A stretch of 64,000 nt of DNA from Brachypodium distachyon. Its lineage: Eukaryota; Streptophyta; Magnoliopsida; Poales; Poaceae. The stretch is taken from NCBI RefSeq assembly GCF_000005505.3, contig NC_016132.3:19148501-19212500 (forward strand), written 5' to 3'. The position numbers were made by a program, and so were the translations under genes. Positions 1 through 9,385 of this stretch are shown piece by piece (within the stretch, counting starts at the first letter, position 1; each line of letters opens with the position of its first letter). The notes beneath the pieces were generated by a model. It saw only the letters and a program-made list of their open reading frames with translations. It did no database searches and was not told where the DNA came from.

Positions 1-1403
1 AGAAGCAGACAGAGGAGCTGCTGGGTGAGGTTTTCGGGAAGGATGAGGAGCTGGATGACAACGAGAAGTTTTTGAAGGATTACATCCTCAATAGGCCGTA
101 CCTTGAACCGGTGACAGATAATAAGTTTTCTTTGCATGATATCAAGGAGGTGTCGGAGGAAGAGGATGAGATCGAAAAGCAGGAGAATTATGAGATTGGT
201 TATAGTTACCGTCATGAGGAGGTGGCTGCATCAGACACGTTGGTTACTGATCGGGTAATGGGACATCCTCGGGTTGTTGAGGGCTCTGTGAGGAAGAAGG
301 AGAGCAGCAGGAAGAAGCAGCGGAAGAGCAAAGAGGAGCTGAATGCACGAGCCAAGCAAGAGCAAGCAGAGGAGCTGAAGCATCTCAAGAATTTGAAGAA
401 AAAAGAGATTGCTGAGAAGCTTGCAAAGATCCAGATGGTTGCTGGAATTGAAGGGGGTGCTGCTTGTAAGCTTGGTGCAGATGACTTGGAAGAAGATTTT
501 GATCCAGAGGATTATGACAGGAAAATGCAGGTGATGTTCGATGACAACTACTATGGTGCTGAGGAGGTTGATCCTGGGTTTGGAAGTGGGGATGAATTTG
601 ATTTGGGGAAACCTGATTTTGACAAGGAAGATGAATTGCTTGGGCTACCTAAAGAGTGGGCTCTTGGTGATAAAGAAGTGGCTACTGCCACTGATGAGAA
701 AGCTGTCGATGAGAAGAAAAGGAAGAAGAAAAGTAAGGAGCTTGCAAACAGTGAGGAGGTTGGTGAAAAAAGAAAAGGGAAGATCTCTCTCAAGGACAAG
801 GTGGAGCTTGAGAAGGAGCTTGAAGAGTACTATAAGCTAGACTACGAGGACACCATTGGAGACCTGAAGACACGGTTTAAGTACAAGAAAGTTCAGCCAA
901 ACAGTTTTGGTCTGGAGACCTTCGAGATATTGCAATCAGATGACAGGGATTTGAATCAATATGTTTCCATGAAGAAGCTAGCACCATATAGGGAAGATGA
1001 ATGGAAGGTGACTCATCATAAGAAGCTAAGCAAGGATTTGATCCTTGGAGGACAGAAGATAGAAGGCAAGAAGAGCAAAACTGGGAAGAAATCTAGATCC
1101 GAGGAAGGCCGTAGTTCTGAAAAGCCAGAGAAAGATCTGCTGACAGGTGAAGAAGAAACAGATGCAAAGACGAAATCCGAAGGCAAGAAGATCAAAACTG
1201 GCAAGAAATCAAGGTCTGAGGAAGCCCCTAGTGCTCAAAAGCCAGAGGAAGATAAGCTGACAAGTGATCAAGAAGGAACAGATGCTAAGAAAAAGTCATC
1301 TAGAAGCGAAAGAAGGAATCGTCGTAGGAAGGAGTTGAAAATGCCCAAGGAAAGACTAGAGGCATATGGAAAGATAAATCCAAAGCGTCACAAGAGCAAT
1401 TGA
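1..1403 (+). CDS. KRI1: KRI1-like nucleolar ribosome-biogenesis protein (3' part, 5' end outside the window)
   Basis: The frame is open from base 3 to the TGA at 1401-1403, so the gene starts upstream of the window. The protein is highly charged. It has a Lys/Glu-rich coiled segment (about nt 280-430), the acidic KRI1 signature around DLEEDFDPEDYDRKM, and the conserved C-terminal block from YYKLDYEDTIGDLKTRFKY to the APYREDEWKV region. KRI1 is an essential nucleolar factor in yeast, needed for small-subunit pre-rRNA processing; the plant role is inferred by homology. The C-terminus is a basic tail with two tandem copies of a 39-40 residue unit (nt 1062-1298), ending in an Arg/Lys-rich stretch like a nucleolar localisation signal. 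No intron is visible in this part. The next gene on the same strand starts 983 bp downstream. Confidence 0.9.
   Translation, partial: KQTEELLGEVFGKDEELDDNEKFLKDYILNRPYLEPVTDNKFSLHDIKEVSEEEDEIEKQENYEIGYSYRHEEVAASDTLVTDRVMGHPRVVEGSVRKKESSRKKQRKSKEELNARAKQEQAEELKHLKNLKKKEIAEKLAKIQMVAGIEGGAACKLGADDLEEDFDPEDYDRKMQVMFDDNYYGAEEVDPGFGSGDEFDLGKPDFDKEDELLGLPKEWALGDKEVATATDEKAVDEKKRKKKSKELANSEEVGEKRKGKISLKDKVELEKELEEYYKLDYEDTIGDLKTRFKYKKVQPNSFGLETFEILQSDDRDLNQYVSMKKLAPYREDEWKVTHHKKLSKDLILGGQKIEGKKSKTGKKSRSEEGRSSEKPEKDLLTGEEETDAKTKSEGKKIKTGKKSRSEEAPSAQKPEEDKLTSDQEGTDAKKKSSRSERRNRRRKELKMPKERLEAYGKINPKRHKSN
1062..1298 (+). repeat. Tandem in-frame duplication in the KRI1 tail
   Basis: Unit 1 (1062-1178) and unit 2 (1179-1298) encode 39 and 40 residues. 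Each begins EGKK-(S/I)-KTGKKSRSEE and ends near TDAK-(T/K)-KS. The copies stay in frame. Confidence 0.85.
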
Positions 1404-2386
1404 GTTTTGGGGATTAGTTTGCCTAGAGAATTTAATATTTGCTGCATTTTTTGGGGGGGTGTTACCCTAGTGAAAACATCTGTCTGGAACCATCAATATA
1501 TTATTTAAGCAGGATATATTCCTTGTTTCCATGAGTAATTTTCGTTTGTCTGATGTGCTTAAATTTTTTAGTCTCGTCATATTCACCCAATTTTCTGAAT
1601 CTGATCACAATATTCAGGTCAATACCCTTGCATTTTTTTAAATGTGGTAGCAGTATTTGCTTGTCGGAACAGCCCGCTGCTCTTTGCAGTGTGACATACT
1701 GAATCAGACGAGAGATCAACCGCGAGGGAGTGCTAAGTAAGAAGCACGTGGTTAGGCCAAGCATACCTAAGATCTGAATTTTTTTACACTGCTCACTGCC
1801 TGACGAAAAACTCCCATCAATAATGTAACACAATGCAATAGCAACTAAACTAGCCAGGGCTCACCGAGTGAAGACCAAATCAAAGTAGCCACAGAGCAGT
1901 GGCAACTTGGTCAACACAATTATTTTTGGCCTGGCATCTTCTTCCCATCATCTAATTTGTCTATTCTTGTCATCTTGCCCTCTCCGCAAAAATAATTACT
2001 TGATGAGTTTATTCCCTTTTGTTGGTTGTTGCACATGTCCCTTTCTTCTGTCATCACAATCTTAAGCATCCCATTGTTGTGCTCTTTGTATAATGGTCGG
2101 ATATTAGCTGTTTATATATATGTCTCTTTCTGGTTTCTACTCCCAACCACTGTTTCCAGTTTGTGCCCTGCTGTTTCCCAATCTTTCTTCTCCCCAGAGA
2201 CCTCTATGATCAATTTGCTCTTCCTGTACAGCTTACTATTTTGATTTCTTGCATGAAACAGACAGAGTGATGCTGGTTTACTGCCAATTTTGAGTGCTTG
2301 TGCTCTCTATTATTACCTGTATTTGGCTCCTTCAGTTTTAGGTTTTTGTTCAATAACCAGTTGGGGTTTGGTAATCTTGCTGCGCA
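1404..2386. other. KRI1-CCaMK intergenic region
   Basis: The region holds the 3' UTR of KRI1 and the promoter and 5' UTR of CCaMK. I see no conserved ORF, RNA gene or transposon end in it. Confidence 0.6.
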
Positions 2387-5300
2387 ATGTCCACAACTGA
2401 AAGCAGAAGGCTGTCTGATGACTATGAAGTGGTGGATGTCCTTGGCCGAGGTGGTTTCTCAATAGTGAGAAGAGGAGTGAGCAAGTCTGAAGGAAATATA
2501 CAAGTTGCCATAAAGACTCTCCGAAGGCTTGGACCAGCGATGATGGGGATGCAACAAGGATCAAAGGGTGCGCCGAGCTCTGGGCTACCGGTGTGGAAGC
2601 AGGTATCCATCTCCGATGCTTTGCTAACTAATGAGATACTTGTTATGAGGAGGATAGTGGAGAATGTTGCGCCGCATCCAAATGTTATCAACCTGCATGA
2701 TGTGTATGAAGATGTTCACGGTGTGCACCTTGTACTTGAGCTGTGCTCAGGTGGTGAACTGTTTGATAGGATAATAGGACGTGACAGGTACTCGGAGTTC
2801 GATGCAGCTGCTGTCATTAGTCAGATTGCTAGTGGATTGAAGGCTCTTCATAAGGCGAACATCATACACAGGGACTTGAAGCCAGAGAATTGCCTCTTCT
2901 TGGACAGAAAAGAGAATTCCACATTGAAGATCATGGATTTTGGTTTGAGTTCTGTAGAAGATTTCAGTGACCCAATTGTGGCGCTGTTTGGATCAGTAGA
3001 TTATGTTTCACCAGAAGCACTCTCGAGGCAAGAGGTTTCAGCTGCAAGTGATATGTGGTCTGTTGGGGTGATTCTGTATATTCTTTTATCCGGGTATGCT
3101 GGTCATCCTTTCTGGTGATAATTCTTTTGGCTTCATTACTTCATTATAGTTTGCAGGCTTTAATTAATTTGTATATTTCAGATGCCCACCATTTCATGCT
3201 GCAACGAATCGAGAAAAACAGCAAAGGATCCTGCAAGTAAGTATTCCTCTGAACTAGCTTCTGGGGGAAATGTTCTGCAATGGTGATCAAATTGGTTTGG
3301 AGTCATCTTGTGCTTCATATATTTCCATCTTTTCCACCCTTTTTAGCAATTCCAACAAGTTACGACAATAATATCGATTAAACACGCTGGCACACTTGTG
3401 GAGAAGGGAGTTGTATCAATTTTTCTGGAAGTATCTTTGTATTTGCTCAAGAAACAGAATCATTGCACCCATGATTATACTGCTGTTGTGTTCACAATTT
3501 CTACTGATCTCCAGAGACTATCTGACGTATGCTCATCCAGTGTAAATTATGGGTCTGTCCTTTGATACACCCTGTAACGTCAGCATCAGTATCCACCTTC
3601 TATCAGCTGGTTTGAAATAATTGACCTTACGCAGTATAGTAACATGCCTGCCAATCATTGTTGAGTTTTCTTGTTCTGTTAGTTGTTGGCACTTGAATTT
3701 TATTTGTCTTATTTGCTGTCCAGTTCCAAACTTCTAATGGAGCCAGTTTCCTTGATATGCCAAGTCGGTAGCTAACTAGACCTTCCTTTGAGGGGTGCAG
3801 ACAAATATTTTCTTACATACAAGCCATAAGAATATATCAAGATTTTACTCAGCAACAAGATATGAGCCATTTTGGATGTAGCGTTAATTGGAGATTGCAT
3901 CATAAAGGAATTGTAACATTTGTAAAATTGGGACATTTGTCTTTGAAGAACCAAGGGCTCCAAACTTAGTCGGTCGTCTTTGGAGATGCTCCTGATTGGT
4001 TACTTGCTTCTTGATTTAGTCAGGATATTGATCTAATGTCATGTCTTTTGTGCTCTTCTTTCAGGGTGAATTCAGTTTTCAGGAGCACACATGGAAAACA
4101 ATATCTTCATCGGCCAAAGATTTGATATCCAGTCTCCTTTCTGTTGAACCTTACAAAAGGCCCACTGCGAGTGATGTCCGTCTCCTGTTCCTTCCTTCGC
4201 TTTTTTGGAGTTGACTTGATATTAGTTAATCTGTCTGTACTAAACTTCGGCACCATTTATGATTGCAAACCAGCTTCTGTTGCATCCGTGGGTGATAGGA
4301 GACTGCGCCAAGCAAGATCTCATGGATGCAGAGGTCGTCTCAAAACTGCAGAGGTTCAATGCTAGAAGGAAACTGCGAGCAGCAGCAATAGCCAGCGTCC
4401 TGAGCAGCAAAGTGGCATTGAGGACAAAAAGGCTGAGGAGTCTTTTGGGAACCCATGACCTTACCTCCGAGGAGCTAGATAACCTGCGGCTTCATTTTTC
4501 ACGGATGTGAGTATATGAGCTTATCCTATCTTCAAATTTTTGTTCACTACTTTGACGTCGGTAACAACATTTTTAGTTAGCGACAAGGTGAACACAGTGT
4601 TTGCGCAAAATGCAGGTCAATTCATTATGTATATTCTCTCAAAAAGTCATTTAAACATCAAATAAGTACTAAGTGGATTGCAAGATGTAGGCTTGCATTT
4701 ACTCCATATTGTTGAATGGGACAATAATTGAGTATTGTGTTGCTTCTATCGTGTCAAAACACACTCATTTCATAAGGAACTTATTTAGAATTGACCTTGG
4801 AAGCATACACAAGTATAAGTAGGCCATATGTTTAAGCAGATTGTAGTATCATTTCTTTTCTTTGCCCTCAAAGTTTCAACAATTAATCCCTCATAAAAGC
4901 CGCATAGACCTGGAACCTGTACATGGCATACCTGCTATGTTTTGTTGAACAACTCGAATTTCATTTAACAAAGTGATCCGTGCTTCCCGGTGCAGATGTG
5001 CAGACGGAGAGAACGCCACGCTGTCAGAATTCGAGCAGGTGCTGAAAGCAATGAAGATGGACTCGCTGGCCCCTCTGGCTCCCCGTGTATTTGATCTGTT
5101 CGACAACAACCGTGACGGGACTGTCGACATGAGGGAGATCCTCTGCGGGCTCTCCAGCCTGAGGAACTCGCGAGGCGACGATGCCCTGCGGCTTTGCTTC
5201 CAGGTAAACATAACAAAGAGTACACACATATGCTGAAGAAAAGATCTTGTAATACTACAGGTTTGCAGTAGCATGGGATCAGCAGGAGCAGAGTGCAATG

Positions 5301-5751
5301 TGTATTTGATGCTTGTTTCGACGAATTCCTAAACTGTCAAAGATGGCACTTTAACATGTCTGATGATGGTCATGAACACTGGTGGTGCTTTCAGATGTAC
5401 GACACCGATCGGTCAGGCTGCATCAGCAAGGAGGAGCTGGCGTCGATGCTCCGGGTAAGGCAGATAGATGAAGCACTCTTTTGGGGGCTTGGGATGAGAT
5501 TTTGGCGAAGCTGTAAGCATTGTTCTTTGTGTGATGTTATGTATATACAGGCCCTGCCGGAGGAGTGCCTTCCGGGCGACATCGCGGAGCCGGGGAAGCT
5601 GGACGAGGTGTTCGACGAGATGGACGCCAACGGCGACGGCGAGGTCACCTTCGACGAGTTCAAGGCGGCGATGCAGAAGGACAGCTCCCTCCAGGACGTG
5701 CTCCTCTCCTCCCTGCGCCCCCCGGGCCCAGGACAGCAACAGCAGCAATAA
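2387..5751 (+). CDS. CCaMK: Calcium/calmodulin-dependent protein kinase CCaMK (DMI3 orthologue), 7 exons
   Basis: Exons: 2387-3093, 3182-3236, 4065-4175, 4274-4506, 4996-5203, 5395-5454, 5551-5751. All introns are GT-AG and phases agree, giving 524 aa. The Ser/Thr kinase domain has the Gly loop near GRGGFSIV, ATP lysine K43, HRDLKPEN, DFG, and SPEALSRQ in the activation segment. Exon 3 carries T263 in the FSFQEHTWK segment, which aligns with the regulatory autophosphorylation threonine of rice and legume CCaMK. Exon 4 holds the calmodulin-binding/autoinhibitory helix (RFNARRKLRAAAIASVLSSK). Exons 5-7 encode three EF-hands (DNNRDGTVDMRE, DTDRSGCISKEE, DANGDGEVTFDE). In plants CCaMK decodes nuclear calcium spiking and phosphorylates CYCLOPS during mycorrhizal and rhizobial symbiosis. 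Every key residue checked is intact, so the gene looks functional. The start agrees with the known grass N-terminus SRxLSDDYEVVDVLGRGGF. Confidence 0.96.
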
Positions 5752-6357
5752 TAGCTCCTCCCTTCACAATTTGTGCAGTGCAGCTTTTCACTTTCTGAGA
5801 ACCAACAATGCCGTTTGTATTAAGACGCTTGGACAAAAATCAGATTTGCATCAAATTGTCCCACGTCCCTTTTGGGGTGGGAAGCACTGCTCCAGCTCCA
5901 AGGATCCCCCGAATCGGCATTGAATTGAATTCTTCGGAAAAAAAAAGAATAACATGGGCATTGAAATGAGGATTTCAATTTCGAACCTACCGTCGTCCTG
6001 TCTGTCCGCGGTCTAATGAGATACTCCGAATTTTGTACCCAAATGTTTTTTATTCATTTGGGGAGCAAATACCCAAATGTTTTTTATTCATTTGGGGAGC
6101 AAATACCCAAATGTTTTTTATTCATTTGGGGAGCAAATGGATATGTGTTCGCGCCATGTCCGTCCTCGTCTCCCAAATTTCTCTCCAAAATTAACTTTTC
6201 CTTCTCTTTATCCATTCTTCTCTCTTTTTTACTTTTCCTTCTCCTTTTTCCATTTCTTGTTGTGGGGCCGAGGCAGACAAAAGAGAGTGCTCGGACACCC
6301 CCAAATCTCTCCCAAATTTGGAGCAAGTTTGGGGATGTGTCCGGACAAACATGACAT
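5752..6357. other. CCaMK 3' flank
   Basis: The region holds the 3' UTR of CCaMK, a 34-bp triplicated repeat (entered separately) and pyrimidine-rich sequence up to the Mutator-like element. No gene was recognised. Confidence 0.6.
6037..6138. repeat. 34-bp tandem repeat, three identical copies
   Basis: Copies lie at 6037-6070, 6071-6104 and 6105-6138. Each starts ACCCAAATG and ends GGGGAGCAAAT. The copies are identical, so the expansion is recent. Confidence 0.95.
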
Positions 6358-6366
6358 TTTATTCGT

Positions 6367-7231
6367 GGCGAAGTATCCAATGAAAACCACTATTCGGTGC
6401 AAACTTGCAAACTTTACTTGTAGGCCATTGGATCAAATATGTGTGGTCAGAACTAGAGGCGGGATTCAGATCAACCGCTTAAACACGTTTTGCATGAAAC
6501 CCCCTGTTCTTATCCGTCATTCTCTCGTTCCCGCTGAGAAAGTGAGAATCACTTTGTTCGTCTTCCCCACCCGAGCATTGATAAACTGGAGGCCGCTGGG
6601 CGACTGAATCGAATCGGAAACCACCGATGCGACCGCGACTAGGCACTGGTTCCATGCGCCAGCGGTGGCGTGGCCACATGCATTGGAGGCAGCAACTTGG
6701 CGGCGGGGGGGCGAGCCCAGGCGCTGGCAGCAGCGGAGCTAGCTCATGCGCTGGTAGCATCGGGTGGTGGCGTTGGCCACCTGCTCTGGAGGGGGCGGAG
6801 CTGGCCTCACGCGCAGCGGCCCACCGCGCTGGAGAACGCGGCACCACAGCCGGCTGCACAGCCCATCGCGATGGAGGATGCAGCACCACGTCCGGCGCGG
6901 AGGTCCGACCACGGACAGCGGCAGAGGTCAAGCCCTCGTGGACGGGGCCGGCGGAAGGCAGGATCTACTTTTGCGGGACGAGAGTGGCCGATTGGGTCGA
7001 TCGATTTGTTTTTTGCTTTTGGGATTGCATCGATCCATTAGCACAGGAGCCGAACCGTTTTCTCTGTTTGTTTTCTACGAGGGAATAAGTGCAGAGGGTT
7101 TCGTGCAAAACGTGTTTAACTGGTTGATCTAAATCCTACCTCTAATCCTGACCACACATGTTTGATCCGATGGCCTACTTGTAAAGTTTGCAAGTTTGCA
7201 TGGAATAGAGGTTTTTACTGAATACTTCGCC
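6367..7231. mobile_element. Non-autonomous Mutator-like element with long TIRs and a 9-bp TSD
   Basis: The 865-bp element begins GGCGAAGTAT and ends with the reverse complement, ATACTTCGCC. The inverted repeats extend about 140 bp (roughly 6367-6507 against 7092-7231) with scattered mismatches. Identical 9-bp flanks, TTTATTCGT, lie at 6358-6366 and 7232-7240. A 9-bp duplication with TIRs over 100 bp is the Mutator superfamily signature. There is no transposase. The interior (about 6610-6970) is strikingly GC-rich and rich in Ala/Gly-type codons, unlike the AT-rich flanks, which would fit capture of host exon sequence (a Pack-MULE). The source was not identified. The element ends 272 bp before the beta-CENH3 start codon. 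Confidence 0.9.
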
Positions 7232-8381
7232 TTTATTCGTTTAGGGCATTGCCATTGAAAAATGATTTTGAGATCAAAATGTCCATATCCTCGAATAAGA
7301 CATTTGCGATAGTTTTGAAGAATGCGGTCGGAGACGATGCGAAGAGAGCGGAAAGGGAGGGAAGTAATTGGGAAGCAGAAACAAAGAGACAAAATCTCCT
7401 CGCATTTGACTTCACATACCCCCATTCTACACACTTTTACTCGCACCGGAGGACGGTGGCAGCCCCCACCCGCTGCTCCGGACCGCGGCTGCACCCCGCC
7501 GCGATGGCTCGCACCAAGCACCCGGTGCCGAGGATTCTGAGGCAGGGGGAGCAGCCCAAGAAGCGGGCCCAGTACGAGCGCTCCCCTCGCTGGACTGCGC
7601 CGCCGCCGATGCGGCAGTACCCGCCGGCGCCGCCGAAGCGGAAGAAGGCGCGCCGGTCCCGGCCGGGCACGGCGGCGCTGCGGGAGATCAGGAAGCTCCA
7701 GAGCTCCACCGGAATGCTCACCGCGTTCGCGCCCTTCGTCCGCCTGGTGCGTACTGGCTGCGTAGTAGCATTACCCCTCTGCAGGCTTTGCTCTCTCTGC
7801 TTCTTCTACCTAACTACTACTACTTGTATCGAAAAACAGCCATACTTGTGTGATTAAGTGGTGTGGTGCATACACTGGGCTGTGAACACGAGTTTTGCAG
7901 GTCAAGGAGATCACCGACTTCTACTCGAGCAGCGACTCGTCGGGAGTGTCGCACTGGACTCCTTAGGCGCTCGTCGCGTTGCAGGAGGTGAGCGCTGAAA
8001 CCTGAACCTTCATAGTCTGGTGGGAGAACAGTAGAGTTAAAGATTCGAATACCTCCAAATTATTGGAGTAGTTAAAATTATCAGCAATTCAACACTGATA
8101 TTGAAAGGGATTGGTTATTCTGAGCGATGACTTTTAGATTTAACACCACCATTTTCATTCATGGCTTGAGGATTGGATGGAGTCTCATATGGTTTTTCCT
8201 CACGCCCTGCAGGCAGCAGAGTACTGCGTAGTTGACTTGTTCGGGGCCGCGAATCTCTTGGCCATCCATGCCAAGCGTGTCACGATAAGTTATATCAGTG
8301 ATGAATGGGGCCTTCTCGTTTGCATATTATGTTCTGCCAAAGGAAGCATGCCGCAGAATATATGTAAAAGCATTTCAGTTA

Positions 8382-8494
8382 CTCCCTCGGTCCCATATTA
8401 AGTGACTCAAATTTGTCCAAATATGAATGTATCTATATCCAAAAATCGTCTAAATACATGTAATATTCCGTCACTTAATATGGGACAGAGGGGG
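8382..8494. mobile_element. Stowaway MITE in intron 3 of the beta-CENH3 copy
   Basis: The termini CTCCCTCGGTCCCATATTAAGTG and the inverted counterpart CACTTAATATGGGACAGAGG are flanked by TA on both sides (8380-8381, 8495-8496). The length of 113 bp is typical for the family. Confidence 0.9.
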
Positions 8495-8770
8495 TACATT
8501 ATTCCTTTGGACACTTGTGCTGGTATTTGACGTGGTGTCAAGTTTTGATGGTGTTTGAAAAAAGTAGCAAAATTTCTACTCCGTGCTTGTTAATCGGAAC
8601 AAGATTTGTTTGGTTTGTGCAAGTAGCAACATTTCAAAATGTCTGTCAGTAAACAAACAGTACATAAAAGCTGGATAATTTAGTTCGACTTCATTTAAAT
8701 ACCAAAGCTGGTTACCATGACAGAAAATTCAAGGATCTTAGGTTTTGTTTACTTATTTTATTGTCATCTC

Positions 8771-8809
8771 AGAGAGACAGAGAGAGAGAGAGGGGGGGGG
8801 GGGGGGGGG
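8771..8809. repeat. (GA)n followed by a poly-G run
   Basis: A GA microsatellite runs directly into a homopolymer of about 18 G within intron 3 of the beta-CENH3 copy. Assembly length here is unreliable. Confidence 0.8.
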
Positions 8810-9339
8810 CACGGTATGGAATCAGAAAAATTTGAGATTAATGTGACACATGCTACTCTTCATTCTCCCTAAAGCTTTGCAACATCGATAGGTCATTAAT
8901 TAGGAACATCATCTTTCTTTGAATTATGAATTAATTATTTAGAATAAGGTTAAGAAACATAGCCTGCTGTAATTCTACTGACATTTTTTCCCGTTGCTGC
9001 AGCTCAAAAGGACACACAGCTAGCAAGGCGAATCAGTGGCCGATTTCTGTGAGGATGGCGCTGAATAGCATTCATGGACACCATGAGGCTTCTATAAATC
9101 CGCAGTCGTCGAAAGGCGTGTGTGATTTCCTAACCGTTTCTCTTAACATCTTAGGCGATAGCGGGGGTGTGCTATCATGTAGGGCGATTATTGTCAGTTC
9201 TGATTCGGTAGATGTTAGAATTCGTCCGAACCTTCAGTGGATGCTAACATCTTTACTGTTCCTCAAGCCTCAGTTGGCGGTACGTCCGTCAACTGCCTTC
9301 GTAAGTCGCCTCCCCTCCCCACACGCATAATTTCTATTT

Positions 9340-9367
9340 CCGTTGCAACGCACGGGCATTCTGCTAG
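9340..9367 (+). mobile_element. Helitron-like 3' terminus in the beta-CENH3 3' region
   Basis: A short hairpin (CCGT-GC stem, AAC loop, 9340-9355) is followed about 8 nt later by CTAG (9364-9367) and then T, as at Helitron 3' ends. Downstream, GTAATTGGTCTAATTCAGAG (9367-9386) matches the alpha-CENH3 3' region at 13909-13928 with one mismatch. The sequence left of CTAG has no match there, so the insertion boundary falls exactly where a Helitron would leave it. The 5' end was not located; it should lie between 9052 and 9340. Confidence 0.7.
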
Positions 9368-9385
9368 TAATTGGTCTAATTCAGA

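Larger units (their letters stand above)
7504..9052 (+). pseudogene. CENH3: Beta-type centromeric histone H3 copy with an in-frame stop, 4 exons
   Basis: Exons: 7504-7746, 7901-7987, 8213-8288, 9003-9052, giving 152 codons including the terminal TGA. Exon 1 encodes the basic N-tail (MARTKHPVPRI, KKRKKARRSRPGT), the alphaN helix (ALREIRKLQ) and FAPFVRL in one uninterrupted exon; the alpha copy uses four exons for the same part. Exon 2 encodes loop 1 and the start of helix 2 but has TAG at 7964-7966 (codon 103), where the alpha copy has CAA in [11 protein letters not shown]. Frame, phases and splice sites are otherwise intact through AIHAKRVT and QLARRISG. The stop would remove most of the histone fold and the CENP-A targeting domain. 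Loop 1 also carries a Ser-rich insertion (YSSSDSSGVSHW) absent from the alpha copy. Normally such proteins replace H3 in centromeric nucleosomes. A young pseudogene is the simplest reading; a base-call error at the TAG is the main alternative. Confidence 0.85.

Noticed and set aside
6479..7132. Overlapping ORFs of 120-176 aa on both strands
   Set aside because: They lie in the GC-rich interior and TIRs of the Mutator-like element. They have no domain and arise from composition.
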